Of a stretch of DNA of 64,000 nucleotides, positions 26,135 to 37,760 are shown piece by piece. Position numbers and translations under genes: made by a program. The number at the start of each line of letters is the position of its first letter. Position 1 is the first letter of the stretch. The DNA lies in contig CM072891.1 in NCBI GenBank assembly GCA_037013685.1, forward strand, positions 3,078,501 to 3,142,500, given 5' to 3'. The notes beneath the pieces are model-generated. The model did not search any database, was not told the origin of the DNA, and worked only from the letters and a program-made list of their open reading frames with translations. This stretch comes from Acridotheres tristis. Lineage: Eukaryota; Chordata; Aves; Passeriformes; Sturnidae.

Positions 26135-26215
26135 TCTTTGGAAGGCAGCATAGACTAATTAATAGAGAACCAGGCCAATCACTGACCAGAATCTTGATCA
26201 GTAGTCATTTATCTT
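26135..26215 (+). mobile_element. Possible ancient tRNA-derived SINE (MIR/CORE-like) remnant
   Basis: GGAAGGCAGCATAGACTAAT followed by AATAGAGAACCAGG resembles the head of old amniote MIR-type SINEs (GCAGCATGGCCTAGTGGATAGAGCA-like). The body beyond about 26180 is too diverged to follow. Confidence 0.3.
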
Positions 26216-27266
26216 ATCATCTTCAAGTATGCAAGATGATAAAATGCATATTTTTACTGCATTACAGTACAAGCATCAAAGATTATTAGAAATTCCATGT
26301 GCAGTATTAGAAACAATTATGGTGTCCTATGCCTTATACAACTGTCTAACATAAAATGACTTGGGAACTTATTTAGAAAGAAAAAGTCATCCAAATCAGG
26401 CAATTCTTTGTCAAATATCTAACAGGACTCCTTATCACAGTAAATATTTCAGCCATGGTAAGATGTTTTTCTATATATTTCATCCTAATTTATGCAGCAA
26501 TTAATTCAAGAAGGTCCTAAATCCCATATTATGCAGGAGGAAAAATCAGATGATCTTAATATCTCTCTCTGGCTTTCAGAATGCATTATCTAATTAACAG
26601 TTATCCTGAAGCTGTGAAGAGTCTAAACACTTGTTTCCCCTAACAGCAGTTATACTAATTTCCCTTTTGAGTGCACATTTGGTTTTTTTAATAGTTTTTA
26701 TTGCAAGCATAGATATCTAAAATGCACACTAGGGTTAATCTGCAACTCATGCTTGCAAAGGATTAGTTTGAGATTGTGCAAGCCTAGGCAAAGCAATTGC
26801 TGCTTCTACAACAGATACAATGACAACAGCAATTGTAGCAGCTGCTAGGAGTATTTCAGAAAAAGCAAAAGAAGTTAGATGCATGAAAAAATAAATAACC
26901 TTTTCCGATGCTAACATTTTGTCCTTTAACACTGACATTTTCCCGAGATGTTTCATCTTTCCTAAATGAGTCCTCTTTGTTTTCATTAAATCATTCTTCT
27001 CTTGGTAGCCTTAGACTAAAAGAAAGTCACATATAACAAATTAATGAGATGGTGTTTTTCATTTTATTATTTATACTCTGATCATTTTAATGACCTAATT
27101 TAGTCTCAGTTGATTTCAACATATTTTTCTGATTGCTGGGCAGCATAATGTTCTCCAAAGACTGCAACCATTTCATGGGAGAACCTGCTCCACCATGGAG
27201 AAATCTCTGACTGATGTTCTCTTCTTTTTCTCATTTCTCACTCTCTTTCTAGTTCCTTCTCTCTTC
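26216..27266. other. Unique AT-rich non-coding DNA
   Basis: No gene is supported. The minus-strand frame at 26747-26986 is discussed in the findings. Confidence 0.6.
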
Positions 27267-27358
27267 ATTGAAATTGAAATTGAAATTGAAATTGAAATTG
27301 AAATTGAAATTGAAATTGAAATTGAAATTTCAATTTCAATTTCAATTTCAATTTCAAT
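27267..27358. repeat. Self-inverting hexanucleotide array (ATTGAA)n then (TTTCAA)n
   Basis: About ten units of ATTGAA run to about 27327, then the array switches to its reverse complement through 27358. The junction is a perfect palindrome centred between 27327 and 27328, with 31-base arms (27297-27327 and 27328-27358). In one frame it encodes Glu-Ile repeats followed by Ser-Ile repeats, which is an artefact of the repeat and not a protein. Confidence 0.95.
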
Positions 27359-27578
27359 CTTTTTCTTGCTTTCTCTCCTCTTCTTCCTCTCTGTGTGCCC
27401 TGACTCCCAACACCTTCGTGTTTTCTGCAGTTTAAAAATTGGTTTTCACCGAGGCACCTGAGACTGGCTCAGCTTTGGTCTGGGGCGAGTCTGTTGCTGA
27501 GCTGTCTGGAAATGGCCATGCAGCACTGCTGGCAGCCCTTTGGTCTCTTCCCACAGAAACCAGCACTGCAGGAATCCC
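27359..27578. other. GC-richer island between two microsatellites
   Basis: After a pyrimidine tract (27359-27392), the sequence from about 27393 to 27578 has visibly higher GC than the rest of the window. It includes CTGGGGCGAGTCTGTTGCTG (about 27480-27499) and CATGCAGCACTGCTGGCAGC (about 27518-27537). It ends directly in the GGAAA array. It looks foreign to its surroundings and may be a fragment of a retroelement, such as an LTR, with simple sequence at both ends. I cannot name a family. Open frames through it run straight into repeat and are not genes. Confidence 0.4.
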
Positions 27579-27976
27579 AGGAAAGGAAAAGGAAAAGGAA
27601 AGGAAAAGGAAAGGAAAAGGAAAAGGAAAAGGAAAAGGAAAAGGAAAAGAAAAGGAAAGGAAAAGGAAAAGGAAAAGGAAAGGAAAAGGAAAAGGAAAAG
27701 AAAAGGAAAAGGAAAAGGAAAAGGAAAGGAAAGGAAAGGAAAGGAAAGGAAAGGAAAGGAAAGGAAAGGAAAGGAAAGGAAAGGAAAGGAAAGGAAAGGA
27801 AAGGAAAGGAAAGGAAAGGAAAGGAAAGGAAAGGAAAGGAAAGGAAAGGAAAGGAAAGGAAAGGAAAGGAAAGGAAAGGAAAGGAAAGGAAAGGAAAGGA
27901 AAGGAAAGGAAAGGAAAGGAAAGGAAAGGAAAGGAAAGGAAAGGAAAGGAAAGGAAAGGAAAGGAAAGGAAAGGAA
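27579..27976 (+). repeat. Long purine array (GGAAA)n / (GGAAAA)n
   Basis: The first ~145 bases mix GGAAA, GGAAAA and GAAAA units. From about 27723 to 27976 the array is uninterrupted GGAAA, roughly 50 units. All purines lie on the plus strand. Open frames in all phases (Lys/Gly/Glu/Arg on plus, Phe/Pro/Leu/Ser on minus) exist only because the unit has no stop codon. Confidence 0.98.
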
Positions 27977-29131
27977 TCTAACATTAATAGGTTGTAAAGC
28001 CAAAACTACTGTAATCAATAAGGGAAGAAAAGAGCATAGGAAATTCGTTATAACAAAGACAGAAAAAGAGCAAACCCTGTAAAACTCTGTGTAAAGTTTG
28101 AACCGAAGATATTTTTATTGTTCTGAGGGATTCACTCTCTTCAAGGCCCAGTAGCCTTATAGGGAGATATACTACTGGCTAAGCTTGGTACATTGCATTC
28201 TTGAAAAGTAATTGATGCTCTGAAAATGAAATTCTATTTCAAATATCCAGAAACGAAGAAACACTGAAAAATAGCATCTTATAGGGAAGGCTAAAATTCT
28301 ACATATTTTGTTGGTTTAAGTAAGCTTTTAAAAAGTAATAATTTGCCACATGTATTCAGTATACAGAAAATGCCAAACTGTAACTATAAGCAAGCTCCTG
28401 CATGTTTAATTCCAGTTGCAAATATTTGAACAAATGATGAAAATCTTTACAAAACAGATTTCTTGCAGTTACACACATTGACATCTTTCAAATTAATTAA
28501 ATTTCAGAGATTAATACAATTGAACAGAATCAGCTGTCTTTCCACTTTAAGTAAAGGAAAATTGTGTTAACTCTATTTTACAAAAAAAAAAATTCAGCAA
28601 CGGAAAAAAAATCCTTTGTATTAGGCAGAAACATCCAGACATCATTGCAGAGAAAAGGATGGTAATAGAGCAGTAGTACAGTCTTTTCTCACCTGTGGCT
28701 CAGATGTCTTTTCAAAAAAGAAAAGGAGCCTTTTTTCCCCTGTCTGTCAAGCAGAAGAGTTATACTTTGTGTCCATATTTGTGTAGTGAGTGTTCAAAGT
28801 AGTCATATTCATGAAGAAATGTTTCCATTTCAACATTGTGTTGAGTATCCCTTTCTGAGAAAACAATGCACATCACAAAGCAACTTCTCTTATTTTCAGT
28901 TTTGTGGGGTTTTTTTATCCAGACTGCACTTAAAAAAGTATAAGTTATTGCAACATCAAAAATTAAAAGGAAACTCTCTGTGTCTGTAGGAATCTAATAC
29001 AATTGAAAAAAAATAGTTTGCTAACAGCCATGAGAAGATATCCAGGAAGGAATTTTTCTAGGCAAAGTAGTGCATAACAATTAACTTGCAGAATATATTT
29101 TATCTGAAACTATGGTAGAAAGGTAAGGTAC
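27977..29131. other. Unique AT-rich non-coding DNA
   Basis: No gene or further repeat is recognised. Confidence 0.65.
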
Positions 29132-29405
29132 CACAGAATCAGAAAACCTTTAGGGTTAGGAGGGACCTCTGGAGACCATCTAGTCCAACCTCCCTGACAA
29201 GGCGAGGTCACTCAAACCAGATTACACAGGAATGCATCCAGGTTAATTTTGAATATCTTCAGAGAGGGAAGGAGACTCCACAATCTCCCTGGGCAGCCTG
29301 TTCCAGTGCTCTGCCAATCTCGGTGTAAAGTTCTTCCTCGTGTTGAGGTCAAACCGCTTGTGTTTTCTTTACAGCCTTTGCCCTTCTTCCTTTTGCTGAG
29401 CACTA
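29132..29405 (-). mobile_element. CR1 LINE, 5'-truncated copy (different subfamily)
   Basis: This is a second antisense CR1 3' end. The minus strand ends with GATTCTGTGG (29131-29140). Plus-strand landmarks are AGGAGGGACCTCTGGAGACC (29159-29178), ATCTAGTCCAACCTCCCTG (29179-29197), CTCCCTGGGCAGCCTGTTCC (29285-29304), and GTTCTTCCTCGTGTTGAGGT (29330-29349). The wording differs from the copy at 15.5 kb, so it belongs to another subfamily. About 270 bases remain. Frames at 29212-29403 and 29249-29464 are by-products of it. Confidence 0.92.
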
Positions 29406-30559
29406 ATTATTCTAATTTATGCATTAATGACATATTTTTGATTTACAATATTTTTATGGTTTAAACTCTATATGATACACAAAGAAGGGCTATGCATGTC
29501 TATTTCCTCCTCTAATGTTTTCCTTTTTTACCTTCAGGACCAAAGGAATGCTGTCTAGCTCTTCCCATGTCACAGAGGTCAAAGGAAGGAGTGGAGGCTC
29601 CTTTAGAAATAATGACACCTCCACTGAATTCAATGGCCTAGCTTTTTTTTTTTCCAGCTGTTTTCATGCAAAATGTTTACCGTCCAAATTTCATTTCTGA
29701 AAAATGCAATGGAAAGAGGTAGGATGGCAAAACAGATTCTGAAGTGATTTTCTTGCCTTTCCTGTGCATAAATTATGGAAAAAAGCATTTTATGAAGAGA
29801 TATAAAAACAAGATTAAAGTTGTTACTTGAAAATCTTATAAAATGTGTTCTTCCTGCTTGCTGATTTTCTCAATGTTCTTTTGGCAGTCCGATAGAAAGT
29901 ACATTGCAGCCAATGAGATGTTTTTCCACAAGCATCAAATGATACTTCAGAAAAGAACTTCTAGAAAATTATTAGATACAGAAAATGTAGTGAAAATAAC
30001 AGGGAGGGTGTGTGTTTAATTCATAAATATAAAATATATGTACCTAGAGAGAAAGAGAAAGAAACACTCACCATTTTTACCAACAGGACCACACATTTGT
30101 TTTAATGTAGAAGATTGATTTTAAAGAATCAATAAATTAACCCAGCCCCCATAACTGTTCAGTATTTTATCCCTGATACAAGTTTGCTGAGATAAAAAAT
30201 CAGACAGCATGCAGAGCTGCATCTGTGACATTTTTGAACTTTATTTTCAGTGTTAGACAAGAGTTTGTTTATCAGAATTCAACTATCGTTCCATGTAATT
30301 TTTCTTTTTGGAAGGTTACTTTTTTGAAGGTTGGGTCTGGTTCTCTAATCCTTGAGTGTGATAACAGGGCCTGGTTACTGAAGGACAAGGAGCAAGAAAA
30401 GGTTGCAGTGCACAACTGAAGTATGTATGTTATGGTTTTTCTAAACAGATATAAATCATATACTGAAGTGTCACCGAATGAGTTACGCACATGCTTTTCA
30501 TATCCAGTCAAACTTTAGGAGAATGAAATATGTTTGCTAGTATCAACTCGCCCCAGTAG
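29406..30559. other. Unique AT-rich non-coding DNA
   Basis: Nothing is recognisable. Confidence 0.65.
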
Positions 30560-30682
30560 ACAGTAATCCACATCACAAGAAACACTTAATTGAGTCCATT
30601 TGGCAGTTGCTGCTCAGCAGGGGCCTTGTAATGAAATAACATGTAATAACATACCTCTCATCCCTAGAGAGAGTCTCCCTGC

Positions 30683-30717
30683 AGGTCAAGGTTGAGGTCA
30701 TTTCAAGGGCAAGGTCA
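30683..30717 (+). promoter_or_regulatory. Cluster of four nuclear-receptor-type half sites
   Basis: AGGTCA occurs at 30683-30688, 30695-30700 and 30712-30717, and AGGGCA at 30706-30711, all in the same orientation. The spacings are 6, 5 and 0 bases (DR6, DR5, DR0). DR5 is the classical retinoic-acid receptor arrangement, DR0 is that of NR6A1, and TCAAGG-type extensions suit orphan receptors that bind as monomers. Four same-strand half sites in 35 bases are unlikely in AT-rich DNA, but binding is inferred only. Confidence 0.35.
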
Positions 30718-31160
30718 GGTAGCTTATGTCGTAGCTACTATTGCCACATCAAATTACATCTTTTTTTTTTCTTTTTTTAATGGAGAAAATGCATCTTATA
30801 GACTTTATTCTAGCTTTTAACTCTGTCAAAAACATGTTTGTTTTGTCTCCCTGCAAACTCTCTGTCATATTAGAGCATATTATCTCTCAATATTAATGCT
30901 TCATACATGTTATTTACCAAACTAATCTTAATGGATGAGTCTGTGATTTTTAGTAAATTACTACACAAAATACTTTTCCAGTTGGCAGAGTATTGTTACA
31001 AACCAAGACACCAAAGTACATAGATGATGCTAAATACCTTACCAGAATTGCTGAGCAACTTGAGGAGATGCAAAGAAAAGACAGTGAAAGCAAATGAGCC
31101 TTACATTCCCACTCTATGATACTGCTGTACAACAATAAATAGTCTTATAAAACTGTAATT
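30718..31160. other. Unique AT-rich non-coding DNA
   Basis: Nothing is recognisable. Confidence 0.6.
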
Positions 31161-31250
31161 AAGGTTTTTTTTATTATATAATTATATATTATATAATTAT
31201 ATAATTATTAAGTTTTATTATTATGTAAGGCTTTTTTATTATATATAAGG
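31161..31250. repeat. AT-rich imperfect palindromic repeat
   Basis: Repeated ATTATATAATTATATA-type units are followed by two copies of a TAAGGCTTT(T) block within TTATTAT context. It is simple, AT-only for most of its length and self-complementary. Confidence 0.7.
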
Positions 31251-34044
31251 CTTTAAAGAAATAAAATTGAAATATATCAACAAATGATCAACAACTGACA
31301 AGTTAAAGAAGGAGCACATCCTTATTTCTATTCACTATAACTTTTCTTAAAATCAGTGTTTATAATAAAGGACTCAATTCATGATCTATTACTGAGCTAT
31401 TTAGCAAAGCTCTGCCTTGATTACTTGACTTGTGGGCTAGGGAAGAGTAGACAAGGAAAGTATAACTTTTGGTTTAATAGTTTTGTTGATAGGTAGGTAA
31501 AGAATTAAAATTCTCATCTCCACTTCTGAATTGTTTTTTTTTGTTTTTTGTTTAATCCAATAATGTTATAATATAGAGCCTGTACACATTTTCAGAGACC
31601 TTGATCTAGTAGCCTGGCCTTTTCCCAGATCACTCTAAAGCACAAGGAAAGAGTCAGGCTACCTTCTGGGCCTTGTGTCATGTGTTACTGACTGACCAAA
31701 ACCACCAGATTGCATGATAGAGATATGGAAATACCTAAGATTTACTACTGTTCATTTTGAAATGGTGTAATTGTAATAGAGAACTAAACACCTCACCTAT
31801 GTGGACTTGATTTTCTGATGGAGTCCCTATCTTTCCAATGCATGCTGACAGGAAAGTAGCTAAATTCAGGCAGCCTTCAACTTTTCAGAATCCTCTTTCT
31901 TTTTCTCCTCATTGACTGTAGAGAACTTTGGCAGCTACATAAGGTGGTCTGGACTGTCTGCCACTCTGAAACTGGGCATCTAAATTAGCTGTGAGGATAT
32001 GCCTCAAGTAGGCATTTCCAGTAAGCAGACTGCCTTCTACCCTTACTTTCCAGGCATAATATTCTAGTTCTAACAGATATCCCAAAATTAATTACTTATT
32101 TTTAACACATAGCAGAGAGCTGATTTTATTAACCTCTAAATGAACTCAGACAGTACAGCCAGAAGCCTTGAATACTTCATCAGATTGCCTTTTTTGTTTG
32201 CAAAGCAAGCATCTGCACTCTGCTTCTCTGTCAGCAAAGATTTCAGAAATAAATTATTTTATGGGAAATGCAAGAAGAGTATATGTGCACACCAGCTGAC
32301 TGAATGTGACAAGATTTTGGTAAGCAACAATGATAGTTCACTCAAGGAGAACTGCTCAAGGAAATTACACAAAGAAGGACTAGCAGTTATTTTCAGAAGG
32401 TAACAACTATTGCTAGCACGAACAAATAGATCTAGGCTTTGGTTTTGATATGGCAAAATAAAATAACTTAGCAAGGAGTTGTCCCTTTTATCTGAATATA
32501 ATAAAAATTTAAATGGTTCAGATAATATTGTACATGCTTTAGGAGAGCAGAATCTAAATAAAAAGAGCTCTTTAGAGAAAAATTAATTTAAGCAAAAATT
32601 TAGTACATCTGAACAGAAATGAAAAAGAGAAAATATGTACTGGGCTTTCAATAAGTCACCTGGACTACATCAAATATTTTTCTTGTACTATTAGCATTCA
32701 AGATGGATGTAAGGAGAAACATTATTTTCAAAGGCATTTGGGAAAATCAATCTCTAAAAAATAACATCTCCCACTCCCAACAGACACTTTGAAAATAGTT
32801 TCTTCTTCACCACTTAGGTTGCTGAACTGTGTTTATTTGAGTGGCCAGCAAGGTTAGGGTTAATAGGAGAGAACATCACTGTTCCCTCCATCTAAGTAAA
32901 AATGTGTAACCATAGCCTAATTCTACCTTAGGATATAACTCTGGTTACATCTCAATTTATAGAAATAATTAGATCAAATTAGATCATGGAAAGTTTAATT
33001 AAGCAGGCATAGTTTTGAATTAAAGTCCATTTTCTATGGAAATTGGAAAAGGCCTGAGTAATTCAGTATTCATTATATCATGATTTAGCATTAAGCATTG
33101 TGGGGGCTGTAAGTCAGAGTATATGAAAAGAAGCAAAGAGGACATCAACTCTCCTAGATTTTGGGCAGTATTTAGATATCCTGTCTCTCTTCTTCAGAAA
33201 ATAAACAGGTTTTGAATATTCAAGGGAGTTTAGCAGACTAGCTTTGAACAGGAAAAAAGTTCATTTGGACCATTAACTAGACTTGGAATTTCACGTCATG
33301 CTTCTTTGACATGCCTCCACCATAAAAAAATGTTAAATGTAATTCTTGCTTTTTTATATTTTTGAAATATGCACATAATCTACTACCAATGTGAAAGGGA
33401 CCATTATGAAATATTTCACCCAGTGCAACAGTGTCTAATTATAATTAATTCTATTAACATTCATTATGATAAATTAATTTGCATTAATGTGGATATAATC
33501 TCATGATTTGATCAGAATTTGGAACTAATTAGTTTTCACCTAGTATAAAGAGTTATTTATTATACAAAGAGCCTCCTTTGCTTTTGAGGTTACTCTTGAA
33601 CGTAGTTTACCACCCTGTGTATTATAGAATATGTAAACTAGCAAAACAACCATCTGTAATACACTTCCTGATCCAGCAGTACCTCAATTATGTAAGTTCC
33701 AGTACTCTGTAAGGCTCTGGGCTTCCTTAATACTGAGTCTGAACAGACTTTTCACAGGGGATCCATTCAATATTAGTAATAAGGATAAAATTATTTTTTT
33801 TATCTTGTCCAGAACCCTTTTTCATTCAGTCAGAAAACCTGGAAGTGTTATACATGTATTTTAAATCTCTGGGTGTGGTGTTTCCATCAAAGATATTTCA
33901 TTGATCTACTATGTGTTTAGAAGAACTGATTTTAATGGAAACATATACATTAAAGATATTAAGGATGAGGTTTTGTAATGTGTTTATGAAAACATTTTGA
34001 AAGAGCTGAGGGACAGACTTTACCACTTTGGTTTTTGTTTAGCA
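31251..34044. other. Unique AT-rich non-coding DNA
   Basis: No gene is supported. The frame at 32140-32403 has no domain or flanking signals. Confidence 0.65.
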
Positions 34045-34135
34045 ATGCTCTAGGAATCAAAGAGTCTCACTGAAATCAATAGGACCTATTACAGATGAAG
34101 GCACAGCTCACCATGAGTAAGGGTCTGGCTACTAG
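34045..34135 (+). mobile_element. Possible ancient CR1/L3-like tail
   Basis: CACTGAAATCAATAGGACCT (34068-34087), followed by ACCATGAGTAAGGGTCTGGC (about 34112-34131), follows the pattern CATTGAAATCAATGGGAC...CATGAGTAAGG-TCTGG of old amniote CR1/L3-type tails. It is diverged and the edges are approximate. Confidence 0.4.
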
Positions 34136-37019
34136 GAAAGTAATATTGAGATTGCTTTCATTTTAATGACTGAGAAACTCTAAAACATCCATCCATGCTT
34201 TTGGGTGAAATGAGTAATGCCCACTAAAGTTACAAGATTTATGAGGGATGTCCAATTCAATTTCATTACAGAAAAAAATTAAAAATTGGTTTTCTGCCTT
34301 TAAAATGAAAACCATATGCAAGGAACAGTGTTTTTCTAAATTGATGCAGCTACTGAGAAAAAAAATCTTTAAATAAGAAGTGTCATTTATTATTTCTCCA
34401 TCATATTTACAGAATTACTTAGCAGAATCTGCCTTCATGATACTTGCTAGGGATTGTTTTAAGAAAGTTCTAGTAGTATTTCATAAACAAAACAGCTTTT
34501 TTATCCTTCAGACACATAAGTGGCCTTAGATAATTGTGCTAAAGTGCTCTAACTCAAGTCCCACATAAGCCTTGGATATTCTCTGTATCTAGAAAGAGAT
34601 GCCAGCTCCTTTCCCAGGACAAATCTTAGTGCTCAGCTAATACCTGAGAAATAACACACTGAAACATTCTATTGCATAATTGCTGGATTGACCACGATAT
34701 GACATTGTTCTCACTGCTTCGGGTATGTGAAGTGAGAGAAGTCCTTCCCAAATTTCTGACTATTTCAAAACTAGTTTAAAGCTGTATGTTCCCATCTCTA
34801 CCCTAAATTGAGCAATCTGATGTGTAGCCAACCCAAAATGCACATCTACAGTTGAATTGAAAATTTGGCTCTTTACTTCCTAGGGTATTGAATTTTGAAT
34901 GTACAGTTCAGGTTTGAATGTACATTCAAGCAACTGTAAAGTTTATATCTAGCCATCATATAATGGATAATAAATATGCTAGATCTATAACACAAGTAGC
35001 GGTAAAAATATTTAACTAATAAATTATTCAGTAAGGCTTTTATCTACCTTTTCCTACTTAAAAATTAAAAAATAAAACAGGTACAAGGATCTGCTTTGTG
35101 TGAAATTATATGCCATTTTCATAACAAAAAATTCTGAACACTTTTTCTGGTTGCATGTCCCCAGAGCTCACAGAAGAGTGGAATAATTTTCTAAGACACA
35201 TAGCTTTTTCCTTTTTTCAGCATGGGAGATTGTATTTACAATGATCTAATAATATTCCCACAAATGTCAACAATAAATCTGTCTTTAAAAAAAGAGCAAA
35301 ACTGAACATACATTAACATTCACCCTGACTAAGGTAAATTTTTAACTGATTTGGCATATTTAAATTTCCTCTTCCATTTAGAATAAATACATCTTGGAAT
35401 TTTTATTCCAGTGTCTGCTATTTTGTGGTTATATACATTTCTGGTCTTCACAGTTTCAACAAATTGTCCCCCAACAAATGGCTTGATGAGTTTAACCCAA
35501 TACCACTTTCATTTTCATCATTCACTTCTTCCTCGTTTATCAAAATAGTCTGAAGATCATACCAGCCAAACCATCAAGTCAGAGATTTCCTCCAATGTGA
35601 TTTGAAGCTGACTCTAAACTGTCAAGATAGGCACTTATCTTAAATTTGAAGAAGTGTCCTTCATATTTGCCTGGCAATATCACCTGAAAGAAATATTTTG
35701 TAAACTTTTTTTGACAAAAATATATTCTAGAATATGTTTCTCAGTTTGAAGGACCAATTCAGTACAAGGACACAAATTTTCCGATAAGTTGGAATAGAAG
35801 AATTTAACAAAGGTTTTTGTACTGCATTGTCTAAAATCAATAGGTCTTTGGAGTTCAAATAGAGGCCCAGTGCAAGGCCATGTTTTAGAATGGCATTTAT
35901 CTAATTTTTGAAATACCTGGTAGTTGTGTATGGGTTTAAATCCCTCAGCCATTCCAAGGAATTTTCAGCGCATCTACATTTTTGATCTCAGTGGATACAA
36001 CTGCAGATATGACCACAGACACACATCTTAGCAGAAGGGCCTCACTAAATCCCATAGTGACAAAAAGAAGCATGTACATGGTCCCTTGGAAATGGTTTAA
36101 ACTGATCCTGAATAATGCAAAACTGATTGATTTGTACCAAAAATTTCCATCTACCTAAACATGCACAGATTATGATATGCACCAATAGGTAGAAATGATC
36201 TAAAAACTTTTCATTCATTGAATTAAACACTTCTTATTTATGACATATGTGACATTAGACAAATGTCCAAGGCTTAACTTCACAGAATTTAAATGCATGA
36301 GTTGTAACCAACAGAAAGCAAAATTTAATTCTTCCGTCCTGGATTTGACTCTTAAAATTGAAGCAGTAATTTCAGAAATACCTAAGAGATTTAGGAAGAG
36401 AATTTCTATTATATTTCAGTGGGTTTTGTGTCCATAACCTCTTTAGCCTCATTTAAAATCTCCTTCAGAGATTAATCTCAGAATGAAATGTATCTTTTGC
36501 ATAGCTGGACAGGTCAAGAGCTCTGCCAGAATGGAAGTTGAGCTCCCTTGTACATCAGGCTTAGACCTATCTGTATGGAAGTAGTGAAAATACATGCAAG
36601 GTGCTAAACTACAGCATATCACCCATTAGTTAAAAAACCTACAGCAGCTATGCTTTATAAACTGAAAAACAAACAATTTCATTGCAAGTGTTTGGGGACA
36701 TTTTTATAGGTTGCAATCTACCTTCATGAATACAAGTAATCGTAATTTTTATTTGATTTTCCTATTATTTTATAATTAAAACTAAGGTACTAGAAAAACT
36801 CAGAGCAGAATTTTGAAATTCGGGAAACTACTTCACACAGTGACTGCCCTATAATTTAATGTTCCCTGCCACTGAGAGTGGATTAGACAGAGCTGCCAGC
36901 CTGAGCTGTTTTAAACAAAAGGAAAAATCATTAACAGCAATCTTTTGAATCTTTGTGCACAGGGCAGCAACTGCTGGAAGGAAGCAAGACCAGAAGAGGA
37001 CCTGTAGAGATGTGGGTAA
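34136..37019. other. Unique AT-rich non-coding DNA
   Basis: No gene is seen. A perfect 16-bp palindrome TTGAATGTACATTCAA lies at 34914-34929, with a direct copy of its first half 19 bases upstream. Confidence 0.65.
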
Positions 37020-37760
37020 GCAGACACTGCTGGATTAATGACTGGCATTGTCAGAACTGAGTGATGGGGAATGCAGCAGCTTCCCAGGCTCACCCCGACT
37101 AGTGGGTGTTGCCATGGGTACCAGCTCAGAGGTGTCACATTAAAAAAAAGGGGGGAAAAGGGAGAGACAGATGAACAGCAAAAGAGAATAAAAGATATGC
37201 ACACCATAACAATATAAAGAGACGCATCAAAATGTACACATCAAAAATGGGGTTTGTCATGATGTAGTAGAATATGAAAAAAAGAAGGAAAAACCAAGAA
37301 TGGTTGAATTCTCAATAAAACCCTCTGAATAGCATGACCTAATTTATATATCTATGATTGCACATTTTTATTTATTGTTTAAAGTCCAGGCAATAATAAA
37401 AAAGACACTTATTAATCATACATTCTCTGACAATAGAAAAGAGTTATTTGTGGCACGCAATCACTATTCATAAATTTATTATTATTTAGGGTCACGTGCC
37501 ATCTATAAAAAATAAACTTAATAAATTATTGTCATTTAAAATCACAATTAGATCCTAATGCAGCAAGTGACATCAACATCCCTAACCATCCCCAGAACGA
37601 ACAGTTGTCCTTTAAATTTGATGGACTGCTTAAAAACTTGGTGGTTTGTTTCTTATCAAAAGTAATCTGAGGTAGCAGGGGAGCTGTTCTTAATAACCCA
37701 GCCAGGGGTGAATACCAGCCATGAGGCATGAAACACCTATGGCTAAAAGGAATGGTCACA
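37020..37760. promoter_or_regulatory. Candidate conserved regulatory region
   Basis: Two stretches (37020-37140 and about 37460-37760) are less repetitive and less AT-rich than the flanks. The first holds GGATTAATG (about 37031, an OTX/PITX-type core) and GTTGCCATGGGTACC (37108-37122), which is one good half of an RFX X-box. The second holds GGTCACGTGCC (about 37490-37500, E-box) next to a hox-like ATAAATTTATTATTA. A purine run AAAAAAAAGGGGGG lies between them. This is appearance only. Confidence 0.25.

Noticed and set aside
27195..27461. 88-codon frame with Glu-Ile and Ser-Ile repeats
   Set aside because: Encoded by the hexanucleotide palindrome; composition is set by the repeat.
27439..28082. 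Overlapping 167-190-codon frames on both strands, Lys/Gly/Glu-rich or Phe/Pro/Leu/Ser-rich
   Set aside because: They are produced by the GGAAA array, whose unit contains no stop in any frame.
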